Assembly: GCA_030148485.1 (NCBI GenBank)
Contig: JASBTJ010000053.1
Location: 62,001 to 126,000 of the forward strand
Source: Gammaproteobacteria bacterium
Lineage (GTDB): Bacteria; Pseudomonadota; Gammaproteobacteria; Chromatiales; Chromatiaceae
Direction of reading: 5' to 3'
DNA: 64,000 nucleotides
Part shown: positions 1-9,283 of the stretch, one piece after another
Position numbering within the stretch: the stretch's first letter is position 1
Layout: each line of letters opens with the position of its first letter
Notes under the pieces: model-generated
What the model was told of the DNA's origin: nothing
What the model saw: the letters and a program-made list of their open reading frames with translations, nothing else
The model's database searches: none
Position numbers and translations under genes: made by a program

Positions 1-1385
1 AGCAGCATGGCGAAGATGGACAGCGCCTTGGCCGGGTCCGAGATATCCGCAAAGCTCATGGCGACCCGCCCCAGCCCGGGACCGAGGTTGTTCAAGGTGG
101 TTGCGACGGCACCGAATGCGCTGACCTGGTCCAGTCCGGCGGTCATCATGCCCAGCATGAGCACGACAAAAGCCAACACGTAGGCGGCGAAGAATCCCCA
201 CACGGCCTGGACGACCTGCGGCGGCACGGGGTGGGCGCCGATCCGCACCGGGACCACGGCCTTGGGGTGAATCAGGCGCATGATCTCCCGCCAGCCCTGC
301 AGTACCAGCAGCTGGATGCGCAGCACTTTCATGCCACCGGCGGTTGAGCCGCCGCACCCCCCGATGAAACTGATGAATATCAGAAAAATCGGCAAGAACG
401 CCGGCCATAGGGAGAAGTCCGCCATGGAAAATCCGGTACTGGTGATCACGGAGATCACCTCGAAAGCACCCATGCGCAACGCTTGCAACGGGGTCTCGGC
501 AACCTTTTCGATATGCAGTACCAGCGCCGTGAGCAACGCGGCACCGACGATCACCATGAGAAAGGCGCGCACCTCCGGGTTACGGGCGTAGTAGCCCAGC
601 CGCTTGCCTTGCCACGCGGCAAGGTGGACGCTGAAGTTGATGGCGCCGAGGGTCATGAACACCATGGCGACCACCTCCACCTGGCCGTCGGCGAAGGCGG
701 CGATGCTGTCGTCACGGGTGGAGAACCCGCCCGTGGAGACCGTCGCGAAACTATGGCCGATGGCCTCGAACACGGACATGCCCGCCAGCTAATAGGCCAG
801 CGCGCAGGCTACGGTGATAGCCACGTAGACCCCCCACAGGAGCCGTGCGGTGCTGGTCAGGCGCGGGGTCAGCCGTTCGTCCTTCAACGGTCCGGGGGCC
901 TCTGATCGGTACAACTGCGAACCACCGATACCCAGCAATGGCAGGACTGCCACGGCGAGCACCACCAGGCCCATGCCGCCCAGCCATTGGATGTATTGGC
1001 GGTAGAACAACAACGACTTCGGTTGATCGGCCAGATGGGTGATCACCGTCGCCCCGGTGGTGGTCAGGCCGGAGGTGGCCTCGAACAGTGCATCCACAAA
1101 ACTCAACTGGCCGATGCGCACGAACGGTACCGCGGCGAGCAGGCAAAGCACCGCCCAGAACAGCGCCACCACCAGAAAACCGTCCCGGTTGCGCAGCATC
1201 AGCTTGCCGCGACCGCTTGCGGCCATCGCCACCCCCCCTGCCCCGACCGCCAAGGCGAAGGACATCAGGAACTGCATGACCTGTCCGTCCGAAAACCAGA
1301 GGGAAACCATCAATGGCACGATCAAGGCGGCACCGAATCCCAGGCAGAGGAAGCCGATCAGGCGCGTGATGGTGGCGAAATGCAT
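1..1385 (-). pseudogene. trkH: TrkH-type potassium uptake channel subunit, interrupted by an in-frame amber codon; 3' end outside the window
   Basis: This encodes the membrane subunit of the Trk K+ uptake system, which works with the cytoplasmic regulator TrkA. The start at 1385 gives MHFATITRLIG, matching the usual TrkH N-terminus. All four selectivity-filter segments are readable: TTTGAT before the stop, then STGGFST, STGFS and NLGPG after it. After 198 codons the frame meets TAG at 789-791 (complement of cta). The same frame then continues cleanly with LAGMSVFEAIGHSFATV through to base 1. In intact TrkH proteins a Trp usually sits at this position (ALAYW-LAGM), so one TGG-to-TAG change explains the break. 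No frameshift is needed and the downstream part has not decayed. It could be a recent null allele, a suppressed or read-through stop, or a base-call error. Confidence 0.85.
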
Positions 1386-1649
1386 TGTGGTTCGAATACT
1401 TACCGTGCGGATTGGCAATCCCGAGGACCGGATTCTGCCGAAATTTTGTCATCCGCGCTCGTACGTTTTTCATCCGCTCAGGCATATCGCCATCGCAGAT
1501 CAGGATATTCCCATGGCATTTGAATGATTCCCGGCGGATGCTGCTTGCCAGGAACGTGTCCCGAGTCTCAGCGTGCGCTGTCCGGCCTGAGCAGACTTAA
1601 ACGCATGACCGTGCCATGGCTCCGCTACTGTCTGGAAAGGATCACCGCC

Positions 1650-2291
1650 ATGCTCAACAACGTCTCCCTCTTCAGGGGATTGCCGCAGAGCGATCTGGAT
1701 ACCTTGGAGCGACATAGCGCGCACCGCACCTATCGCCGAAATACCGTGCTCATCGAACGCGGGGATGTCGGCAATTCGCTCTATGTGGTTACCGACGGCG
1801 CGGTCAAGGTTTATGTTGCCGATGCACTCGGTAAGGAAGTCATTCTGAACGAGCTGACGAAAGGCGCGTATTTCGGCGAGTTGGCCCTGCTGGGCGACGT
1901 GCCACGCTCGGCGTCGGTTGCCACCGTTACCGACACGACCGTACTCACGCTGACCAAACTGGCCTTTCAGCAGTGCTTGGCGGAATTCCCGTCCATTGCC
2001 TGGAACCTGATCGCCGCCTTGGCGGAGCGTACCCGCTATCTTACCGACGCCGTCAGCGACTTGGCGCTGCTGGACGTGTACGGTCGGTTGAGCAAACTGC
2101 TCAATGCGTCAGCGGTGACCCAAAACGGCCGCACGATCACCCCGCCCTTCACGCACCAGGATCTGGCGGACCGCGTTGCATCGTCCCGGGAAATGGTCAC
2201 CAAGATCCTCAAGGATCTCAAGCGCGGCGGGTACGTCACCAACGACGGCAAACGCTTGGTCATCGAACGCAAATTGCCCACCCATTGGTAG
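1650..2291 (+). CDS. Crp/Fnr-family transcription regulator with a cAMP-type nucleotide pocket
   Basis: The protein is 213 residues with the usual Crp layout: cyclic-nucleotide-binding beta-roll (about 10-115), long dimerisation helix (about 117-140) and C-terminal winged helix (about 165-205, recognition segment near SSREMVTKILKDL). The phosphate-binding cassette at 75-88 reads FGELAL..PRSA, keeping the Gly-Glu-Leu and Arg-Ser residues that hold the cyclic phosphate in cAMP receptors; there is no Fnr-type N-terminal Cys cluster. An open frame extends upstream, but AAGG about nine bases before ATG 1650 and the beta-roll alignment favour this start. It is divergent from trkH and lies upstream of a small exported protein and a class III cyclase, which makes cAMP or a related nucleotide a plausible ligand. 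Target genes cannot be read from the sequence. Confidence 0.85.
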   Translation: MLNNVSLFRGLPQSDLDTLERHSAHRTYRRNTVLIERGDVGNSLYVVTDGAVKVYVADALGKEVILNELTKGAYFGELALLGDVPRSASVATVTDTTVLTLTKLAFQQCLAEFPSIAWNLIAALAERTRYLTDAVSDLALLDVYGRLSKLLNASAVTQNGRTITPPFTHQDLADRVASSREMVTKILKDLKRGGYVTNDGKRLVIERKLPTHW

Positions 2292-2458
2292 GCACGCCGG
2301 GTCCCGTTGCACTCCCAATGTGAATATTACCGCCGTCGTCGGTTACTAGTTCCCTTCAGTCTGGTTTGCCACTGCGTAATCTGACCGCATGGCCGAGGAC
2401 ATGGCGACTGCATGCCCTGCCCGGTCGTACCCGCAACAGGCACATGGAGGCAGCCGTT

Positions 2459-2767
2459 ATGGAACCGCGATTTACCAGTTATCCGATTACCGCGATCGTG
2501 ATTGTAATCACGATCGTCACGTTGTGGCTGTCGGCCAACCGCGCAGAGGCCGATACGGCGACCAAATGGGAGCGTCATCAACTGCATCAGCCCTCACCCA
2601 AGTTGTTACAAATGGAGAAGCGCGGCCGGGTAACCATCTATGACGGATTGGACAACAGCGACGTCGACCGCGCCATGGACGAGCAATTCGATCGCATCGG
2701 CAGCATGATGTTCATCCACGTACGCACCAACGGCGACGAGCTCGACCTGGACGACGGTTGCGACTAG
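2459..2767 (+). CDS. Small exported or membrane-anchored protein of unknown function
   Basis: This 102-residue protein starts eight bases after a strong GGAGG (2446-2450). An N-terminal hydrophobic stretch (about residues 8-24, YPITAIVIVITIVTLWL) followed by SANRAEA could be a cleaved signal peptide or a signal anchor. The rest is hydrophilic, with an acidic C-terminal third ending DELDLDDGCD. I recognise no family. It lies between the Crp-type regulator and the CHASE2 cyclase on the same strand, so co-regulation is possible, but gaps of about 170 and 110 bases leave room for separate promoters. Confidence 0.65.
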   Translation: MEPRFTSYPITAIVIVITIVTLWLSANRAEADTATKWERHQLHQPSPKLLQMEKRGRVTIYDGLDNSDVDRAMDEQFDRIGSMMFIHVRTNGDELDLDDGCD

Positions 2768-2876
2768 GCGGCGCCTGGGCCTTGTATACGCCGATTGTCG
2801 TCGCCCTGTGGTCAGCGGCGATCTAAGATGACCGTCAGGAGCACATCACTCCCAAGGACGAAGGTGGACAAACACC

Positions 2877-5081
2877 TTGACTGCATGGCGGTGGCGACGA
2901 TTGGATGCGGCGGACGCTGGTGGCAAGTTGGCGACAGGCGTGCTGGTGGGCACGGCCTGCGCCTTGCTGGGCGTGCTGCTGTTCATCTCGCCTTGGGGTC
3001 GCGTCATTGAACAGGGCTGGGGACTGAATTGGCTGTTTCAATTGCGCGGCCCGGTGCCCGCCCCCCCGCACGTCGTGATCGTCAGTCTGGACCGCGGGTC
3101 GTCCGAGCGCCTCGGCGTCCGTCATCGACCCGACCACTGGCCGCGACGCCTTCATGCGGCGTTGATCCGACGTCTCCACGCAGCTGGCGCCCAGGCGATT
3201 GTGTTCGACCTGTGGTTCGACCGTCCCGGCCCGTTGGCCGACGACGCGGCATTCGCACGGGCAATCGGCGAGGCAGGCAACGTGTTGCTGCTCGAACGCT
3301 TGGCCAAGACAACCCTGTCCGGGCGTGGCGCATCGGAATTGGCACTGCACCAGCTGCATCCGCCGCATCCGCGTTTTGCCTACCACGCGCTGGCCAGCGG
3401 CCCGTTCACCCTGCCTAAGATCCCGGTCGCGGTAAGTCACTTCTGGACGTTCGACAAGGCTGCCGGCGACACCCCCAGCCTGGCCTCGCTGGCGCTGTTT
3501 GCCGCCTATCCTGATGCTCACGATGTGGTCCTGACGGACTGTTACCGCGGCGTCGAGCAACGGGCACCGCCCGACAATCTGCGCGGCACGGTGCAAAGCA
3601 CCTTTGCCAACCGCCAGCGCACCTGCGGCCTGGCCTCGGACACATCCGCGACCGCCCGTGTCACGACAGCGCCGTCGCCCGATCCGATGGTCGGGCGGCT
3701 ACGCGACATCTACACCGGACCGCAGAGTCGGGTACTCAATCTTTATGGACCGCCGCGTAGCATCCCCACCATCCCGTACTGGAAAATCCTGACCCCAGAC
3801 GCCGACGCGACGGCTCAGGCGACAGCCGCGCCAATCGCGGGCAGCATCGTGTTGGTCGGGATGTCGAGTCGTTCGCAACCGGACCAAGCGGACGCCTTCG
3901 TCACGCCCTACTCGGACCCGGTCAGCGGTCATGACATCGCCGGTGTGGAACTGCTGGCCACGGCGGTGGCGAACCTCGCGGACGGACGCAGCATCGCGCT
4001 ACCCGCACCAGGGTGGCAGATCGCCGCCGTGCTGCTGTTCGGGTTCGCGGTCGGCATGGTGTGCGGCGGCTTGCCGCCGATGCTCGCGGTATTGGCGACC
4101 TTGCTGGTCGGCGGTGGCTGGCTGGCGATTGCCATGATGGGCTTCACGGAGCACTACCTATGGTTGCCGCTCGCGGTGCCCCTGGCCGGTCAAATCCCGA
4201 TGGCGCTGGTGATGGGACTCGGCGTTCAGGCGGTTGCAAGCCGCTCGATACAGCGCCGCATGGGTGCTGCGGTCAGCCGTTACCTGCCGACGCACGTGGT
4301 GCGGCGCATGGGCAGGAAGGATTTTCATCCAGCCCACGAGCGCCAGGCCGTGTATGGCGTTTGTCTGAGCACCGATGCCGAGCGTTTCACCGATTTCGCC
4401 GAGGCGCTACCCCCGGACGAATTGGCCCGGCAGGTGAATCGCTACTACGCCGCCTTGTTCGCCCCGGTAACGCGCCATGGCGGCCATGTCTCGGACGTGG
4501 TGGGCGACGCGATGCTGGCCCTTTGGACCGGCCCCATGCCGTCCCTAACACTACGCCGGTCGGCTTGTCTGGCGGTGCGGGACATCCTGCAGGGCGACCC
4601 TGAGCCGCAGGTCCCAGCCCTGCTACGCACCCGCATGGGCCTGCATGCGGGCGAACTGGTGCTCTCCCACGTCGGTGCGGGTGATCATTTCGAATATCGT
4701 GCCGTGGGCGACACTGTGAACACCGCCGCGCGGCTGCAGGCCCTGAACAAGCCCCTGGGCACCTGCTGTCTGGCGTCCAGCGACGCCATGGCCGGACTGC
4801 CGGACGTGCCCGCTCGCCGACTGGGTCGCTTCGCGCTCAAGGGAAAACGTCGCCCCGTCACCGTGTACGCCCTGTGCCATGCACCGGACGCGGATTTCGA
4901 TCGCGCCTTGAGCGCACTCGAACGCCATGCGTGGCAGGCGGCATACGCCGGCTTTTCCCGGCTTGCCGCCGCCAATCCCGCGGACGGACCGGCACGATTC
5001 TTTGCCAGTCTCTGCGCCGATTACCGGGCATCGCCGCCCGCTGCTGACTGGCCCGGCGTTATCGCCGTAGCGCCTGACTGA
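2877..5081 (+). CDS. CHASE2-domain membrane sensor fused to a class III nucleotide cyclase
   Basis: The 734-residue protein has an N-terminal membrane helix (about 18-42), a periplasmic CHASE2 sensor (about 50-360), three membrane helices (about 378-455) and a cytoplasmic class III cyclase domain (about 485-650). The metal-binding aspartates D500 and D544 and the transition-state pair N615/R619 (VNTAAR) are present. The two residues that normally select adenine are not: the Lys three before the Gly-Asp is D540 (SDVVGD), and the usual Asp or Thr three before the later Gly is R608 (YRAVGD). The domain looks catalytically competent but the substrate is uncertain. The start is TTG, preceded by GAAGGTGG; no in-frame ATG precedes it. 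The gene ends 12 bases from a convergent lipoprotein gene and lies downstream of a Crp-type regulator. Confidence 0.88.
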   Translation: MTAWRWRRLDAADAGGKLATGVLVGTACALLGVLLFISPWGRVIEQGWGLNWLFQLRGPVPAPPHVVIVSLDRGSSERLGVRHRPDHWPRRLHAALIRRLHAAGAQAIVFDLWFDRPGPLADDAAFARAIGEAGNVLLLERLAKTTLSGRGASELALHQLHPPHPRFAYHALASGPFTLPKIPVAVSHFWTFDKAAGDTPSLASLALFAAYPDAHDVVLTDCYRGVEQRAPPDNLRGTVQSTFANRQRTCGLASDTSATARVTTAPSPDPMVGRLRDIYTGPQSRVLNLYGPPRSIPTIPYWKILTPDADATAQATAAPIAGSIVLVGMSSRSQPDQADAFVTPYSDPVSGHDIAGVELLATAVANLADGRSIALPAPGWQIAAVLLFGFAVGMVCGGLPPMLAVLATLLVGGGWLAIAMMGFTEHYLWLPLAVPLAGQIPMALVMGLGVQAVASRSIQRRMGAAVSRYLPTHVVRRMGRKDFHPAHERQAVYGVCLSTDAERFTDFAEALPPDELARQVNRYYAALFAPVTRHGGHVSDVVGDAMLALWTGPMPSLTLRRSACLAVRDILQGDPEPQVPALLRTRMGLHAGELVLSHVGAGDHFEYRAVGDTVNTAARLQALNKPLGTCCLASSDAMAGLPDVPARRLGRFALKGKRRPVTVYALCHAPDADFDRALSALERHAWQAAYAGFSRLAAANPADGPARFFASLCADYRASPPAADWPGVIAVAPD

Positions 5082-5093
5082 GGTCAACCGGGG

Positions 5094-5456
5094 TCATTCT
5101 TCCCAGCAGACCTCGAATTTCGCACCCCGGCTGTCGTAGAAGGTCTCGCAGATCGGGTTCACTTTCGAGCGGATCGCCACGATGGCCACGATACGCTGGA
5201 TCTCACCGCCCTTGCCCAGCCCGCGACACACCGGTGCAGAGCCCGTTTCCGAGGCCAGCCGACAGGGCGCCGCGCGTTTCAGGCCCGCGGTATCGGCGCC
5301 GACGATGTCACCCTCCGCATTGATATAGATGGCCGCGGTTGCGCCCAGGGGAAGTACCAGTGGCGGGCGATTCTTGTCTCCGGTATCGCAACCGGATACC
5401 GCGAAAGCGCTCAGCAGAACAGGTGTCGCCGCGCGACGCATTTGGAATCGGAACAT
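5094..5456 (-). CDS. Small putative lipoprotein, unknown function
   Basis: This 120-residue protein has a short charged N-terminus, a hydrophobic core and a lipobox (VSGC, lipidated Cys at 23), so export and lipid anchoring are likely. The mature part has four further cysteines (about 65, 77, 103 and 117) that could form two disulfides, and a central sequence AAIYINAEGDIVG. ATG 5456 is preceded by GGAGGT at six bases. It follows the FecR-TPR-barrel gene by 56 bases on the same strand and is probably cotranscribed with it. I recognise no family. Confidence 0.7.
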   Translation of the reverse strand: MFRFQMRRAATPVLLSAFAVSGCDTGDKNRPPLVLPLGATAAIYINAEGDIVGADTAGLKRAAPCRLASETGSAPVCRGLGKGGEIQRIVAIVAIRSKVNPICETFYDSRGAKFEVCWEE

Positions 5457-5512
5457 ATGACTACCTCCATGTTTATGACGGCCACGCACGGCCGGTCTTT
5501 CCAGAAACGCCA

Positions 5513-8500
5513 TCAGTTGAACGGCAGCGCCAGGCTCAGATACGTGGACCGGGCCGGTTGAATCTCCGGCGCCTGGGTGCCGCCTGCTGCAAAGTCCGTG
5601 TCCCGGAAATTGAAGGACCGGTCGAACAGGTTGCGGACCTGTAGGCTGACCATTCCACGCCGCTTCGGCAGGCGGTAACCGAGCTCGGCGTCGGTCAACC
5701 AGAAACGACTCTTTTCCGTATCCGGCGGTGTCAGGGTGCTGGTGTTGATACGACCATCCTGACGGTAGTAGGTCTGGGTCAGACGCGCGAACCAACCGCT
5801 CGGATGATGATAGGAGACACGGGTGGGAAAGCTGTGAGTGTTCAGCGCCAGCGGCTCATTGGCGGAGACCGAGGCACTTTGTCGCTTGCGTCGACCGTCG
5901 AACCGGTACCCGGTGGTCGCCGCGATCCGCGCCGTCGGCATCCAGGTCACATAAGCGTCGCCGCGGCGATTGATATGACGCTCTTCACCCTCCGGCCCTT
6001 GGATCGGCACATCAAGGCGCCGGTAGATCAGCTTGGCACCAATCGAGAAATCGGCGCCGATATCATGCGCGATGGCCGCCGCCACGGCCCGACTGTCGGT
6101 CCCCAGCGGATCGTCCCAGAACTGGGTAAACCCAGCCACCTGGGTCGGCTCCAGCGTCTGGTCGGACACCAGCGACCGCTGCAAGGTACGGAAGGCTGCG
6201 GCGCGAACCCGGGTTCGCGCCGACAGGTCCCACAACAACCCGAGCTTGGGATTGAACTGGTCTATCGCATAGGGCGTGGAGTCGAGCCGGTCGTAGCTGA
6301 GCCCGGCCACCAGTTGCCCTTGCCCGTGCAAGTCGAAGTAACCGTAGCCGTAGGCGTTGGCGTGGGTTTCGGTAATGTCGGTCAACACCGGCAGGGTCGC
6401 GACAACGTTCGGCCCCAAGGTAATCCGGGTGATGATGTTGTCATAGACATCATTCTCGTAATATCCACCACCCATCACCCACGGCCCGGTTGGTGCCGGG
6501 CGCAGGTACTGAAATTCCGTCAGGTAGCCCTGGTTGTCGTAGCTATGCTCACGGGTGGATACGTAGGGCGTCGATGGCAGCGGCGCGGAGCTGGCGTCGT
6601 CGCCCGATTGATCGACACGAATGACCGAGCCGAGTAGCAATCCGCCTCCCGTCAGTTGGTGGCGGATACCAAGGCGGATACTGTCCTCCTGGAGATTCTC
6701 CCGTCGATTCGCCGAGAAGGCCGTCGGATCGAAACGCAGGCCGACATCCCCCCGTTCCTGTTCGTGTCGACGCAGCTCCACCTGCACACTGGTGGCAGGA
6801 CTCAGACGATGCTGCAGAAACAGGGTGTAGATGTCTTCCGCCACGTCGCTGTTTTGCCGGAAGCCGTCGGTTTGGTAATGGAACTGCCCGGCGCTTAACG
6901 CCCAGTCGCCCTGGAGGGCCCCCACCAGGACTTCATCGCCGAGCAAACCGTCCGTGCCCGCCACCCCGGACAACTGCAACACCGTTTGGTCGCGCACGAA
7001 CAGCGGCGTGTACTCGTTGATGCCGATGGTCTGCGGCCCGGCATGGTTGAGGATATTCAGATTCGACTGAGCCAGCGCTGGGGGCACCGGGTAGAGGTTC
7101 AATGGCTGAAGCAACTGGGACTGCAGGACCTCACTGGCGCGCGCGAGCGCCTGGTGACGGTCCGCTTGCAGGGTGTCGGCACGAAACCGGTGTGCCGCGT
7201 AATCCGCCGGATCGGTACTCAAGGCGCTGGCGATGGCCTCGTCAGCCTGTTGATCGAAACCCAATTCCGCATAGATACGGGCGATGGCCGCGTTGCGCGC
7301 AGCCAGGTCCTGATCCGCGGCCAGGCCGGAGCGGTAGACACCGCGTTTCGCATTGCGCGCCAGCGCCGCTTTCAGCTCGCGCGGCGCGGCAACCGGCCGA
7401 TTGGTCGCCTGCAACAGCAGTGCGTCATAGAAATATGCGGTGGGATCCTGCGGGTCGAGCTGTTTCGCCAAGGCATATTGCACCCGGGCACGCTCGGTGC
7501 GGTTTTCCGCATCGTAGGCTTTTCCCAGATAGCTGCGCACCACGGCATTGGCCGGGGCAAGCCCGATCGCGATCTCCAATTCCCGCCGTCCGGCAGCCAG
7601 CTCACCCCGTCGGATGAGGGCAATGCCCCGGCCCAGGCGCGGCATGGCGTCGGTGGAATCAAGCGTAATGGCACGGTCGAAGGCGGCGAGGCCGGCCGTC
7701 ACCTTGCCGGATGCCAGGGAGGCGAAGCCCATCAACGTATGCCCCCGCGCGGTCCTGGGCGCCAGTTGCACTGACCGTCGGGCCGCTTGCCCGGCGGCAG
7801 CGGGGCGGCCGGTCGCAAGTGCCAGCTCGGCCTGCCTGGCCCACAGCAGCGCGTTTTTTGGGTGCAGATCGACCGCCTTTTGCACCGTGTCACGCGCCGC
7901 TTCCAGGTCGTGGTTGGCTTGCTGTGCATAGCTCAGGGCTAGCAGCCCGTCACCGCTGAATGGTTGCAGACGCACCGCGGCCTTGGCATGGGCCAGTGCC
8001 TGTGCGCGCCGATTCTCCACCACCGCAATCACCGCCAACAGCGCCTGGGCCGCACCCTGCGCCACGGCGTCCGCCGGCGCACGGGTGAGATGGGCGCGGG
8101 CCTGATCGACGTGACCCAGCTGCAACGCGGCTTGTGCCGAGCGTAACCAATCGCCCTGCCCCGCGGGACCGCCCAGCAACGGGAAATGCAAGGCCCATTG
8201 CACGCTGTCCACCGTGGTCACCGGCACTGTCAGCACTGGCGCGCGATCGGCCGGGCTCAGGGCGGACTCGCCGCTTCCCACCCGGACCAGCCCGTCAGGG
8301 TTGCGCAACGCAACCTGCCCCTCGATGACATCCAGGCGGGTCGTGCGCTCGAGAACCCGCAGGACGAACTCCGTGCCTTCCAGCCCGGCGGTACCATAGG
8401 GTGTGCGAATCTCCAGCTGTGTGGAAACCCGGCTGATCAGGTGTATGACACCATCGATCAGTTCGACCCAGAATCCCCCGCTGGGGGGTGCCTCCGGCAG

Positions 8501-8803
8501 CACCAAGGTGGTGTACTGATCGAGCCGCAACACGGTGTGATTGAACAACGCCAGCGAGGCGCGGCTGTCGCCGCCGACCCGTATCACGTCCCCGCGGCAG
8601 AAGGTGTCGTTCAAATGGGCGGGCTGCCAAGCCCCTTGGCTACCACGCTTGACCGCCAGTTCGCCCTGCAAGGACACGACGCGCGCACTCCAGACAGCGC
8701 ACGAAACCGGGCTGGAAAGCGCTGGAAACGGCGGGATACATCCCAAAAGGATCGCGAAAACCGTCCATCGCAGACGACGCGGATACTCGTCCAATGCCGA
8801 CAC
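5513..8803 (-). CDS. FecR domain - TPR repeats - outer-membrane beta-barrel fusion protein
   Basis: A 1096-residue exported protein. A signal peptide (to about 31) precedes a FecR-like domain (about 35-195, with the RTPYGTAGLEGTEF core), an array of TPR helices (about 215-560) and a C-terminal beta-barrel (about 575-1096) of TonB-receptor type with alternating aromatic strands and a late NLFDRSFNFRDTDF motif. There is no plug domain or TonB box ahead of the barrel. FecR domains normally read outer-membrane signals and TPRs bind partners, so this looks like a periplasmic scaffold tethered to its own barrel. The GTG at 8803 is only one base after GGAG; the TTG three codons later (8794) has better spacing and may be the true start. 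It runs convergently to the CHASE2 cyclase, with the lipoprotein gene between. Confidence 0.85.
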   Translation of the reverse strand: MSALDEYPRRLRWTVFAILLGCIPPFPALSSPVSCAVWSARVVSLQGELAVKRGSQGAWQPAHLNDTFCRGDVIRVGGDSRASLALFNHTVLRLDQYTTLVLPEAPPSGGFWVELIDGVIHLISRVSTQLEIRTPYGTAGLEGTEFVLRVLERTTRLDVIEGQVALRNPDGLVRVGSGESALSPADRAPVLTVPVTTVDSVQWALHFPLLGGPAGQGDWLRSAQAALQLGHVDQARAHLTRAPADAVAQGAAQALLAVIAVVENRRAQALAHAKAAVRLQPFSGDGLLALSYAQQANHDLEAARDTVQKAVDLHPKNALLWARQAELALATGRPAAAGQAARRSVQLAPRTARGHTLMGFASLASGKVTAGLAAFDRAITLDSTDAMPRLGRGIALIRRGELAAGRRELEIAIGLAPANAVVRSYLGKAYDAENRTERARVQYALAKQLDPQDPTAYFYDALLLQATNRPVAAPRELKAALARNAKRGVYRSGLAADQDLAARNAAIARIYAELGFDQQADEAIASALSTDPADYAAHRFRADTLQADRHQALARASEVLQSQLLQPLNLYPVPPALAQSNLNILNHAGPQTIGINEYTPLFVRDQTVLQLSGVAGTDGLLGDEVLVGALQGDWALSAGQFHYQTDGFRQNSDVAEDIYTLFLQHRLSPATSVQVELRRHEQERGDVGLRFDPTAFSANRRENLQEDSIRLGIRHQLTGGGLLLGSVIRVDQSGDDASSAPLPSTPYVSTREHSYDNQGYLTEFQYLRPAPTGPWVMGGGYYENDVYDNIITRITLGPNVVATLPVLTDITETHANAYGYGYFDLHGQGQLVAGLSYDRLDSTPYAIDQFNPKLGLLWDLSARTRVRAAAFRTLQRSLVSDQTLEPTQVAGFTQFWDDPLGTDSRAVAAAIAHDIGADFSIGAKLIYRRLDVPIQGPEGEERHINRRGDAYVTWMPTARIAATTGYRFDGRRKRQSASVSANEPLALNTHSFPTRVSYHHPSGWFARLTQTYYRQDGRINTSTLTPPDTEKSRFWLTDAELGYRLPKRRGMVSLQVRNLFDRSFNFRDTDFAAGGTQAPEIQPARSTYLSLALPFN

Positions 8804-9283
8804 TCCATTGCAGCATGTGGGGCAGACCGTATTCGGGCTTGTTCTGTATTTACGATCGCCCGATGAAAGTTATCGCTGCGATTCCGCCCCTGGGTGGAAT
8901 TTCGAGCCTAGGCCTGCCGGAAACATCGGTCAAGGTCCACCGAGCGACCCCGTTCCCAAAAAAGCGGTGCGTCCCTGCTCCGCATAGCTGTCGGGTAGAC
9001 CGGGCGATCACAGGTGCGGCATACCGCAATCACTTACCCTGGACACGTCCTTGTGACAGGAAGGCTAGGCCGTTCCGGCATCCCCTTGAGGTAAATAGTA
9101 CGCGGGCGCCCGGGTAATTTTCACTTGTGTGTGAAACGGGAGGACGCGTTGAAAATGCCGGGGTCTTGCGGGTCGCGCCGGGCGCACGGCAATTTCCGCT
9201 GCCGACTTTGCCAGCGGGCGGGAGCACGTGATTTGCGCCTCGATTGTCCGGCTGCTGATCGGTCAGCGCTTTGCCCAGAACTG
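8804..9283. other. Intergenic region, no confident gene
   Basis: About 480 bases separate the FecR-TPR-barrel gene (leftward) from the 3' end of the methylthioinosine phosphorylase gene (also leftward), so it should hold the promoter of the former and the terminator of the latter. Visible structure includes the 10-base palindrome CGGGCGCCCG (9103-9112) and the inverted repeat TTTCAC-N6-GTGAAA (9119-9136). GGGAGG follows at 9138-9143, then a possible rightward reading frame of 58 codons (TTG 9149 to TAG 9325) with five cysteines that runs antisense into the phosphorylase 3' end. I do not call that frame a gene. No riboswitch or tRNA is recognisable by eye. Confidence 0.5.

Noticed and set aside
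2835-3596. 253-codon leftward frame opposite the CHASE2 domain
   Set aside because: It overlaps the cyclase throughout, lacks motifs and a plausible start, and has shadow-type composition.
9103-9112. CGGGCGCCCG palindrome as an intrinsic terminator
   Set aside because: It leaves no adequate loop and lacks a U-run for the leftward transcript it would have to end.
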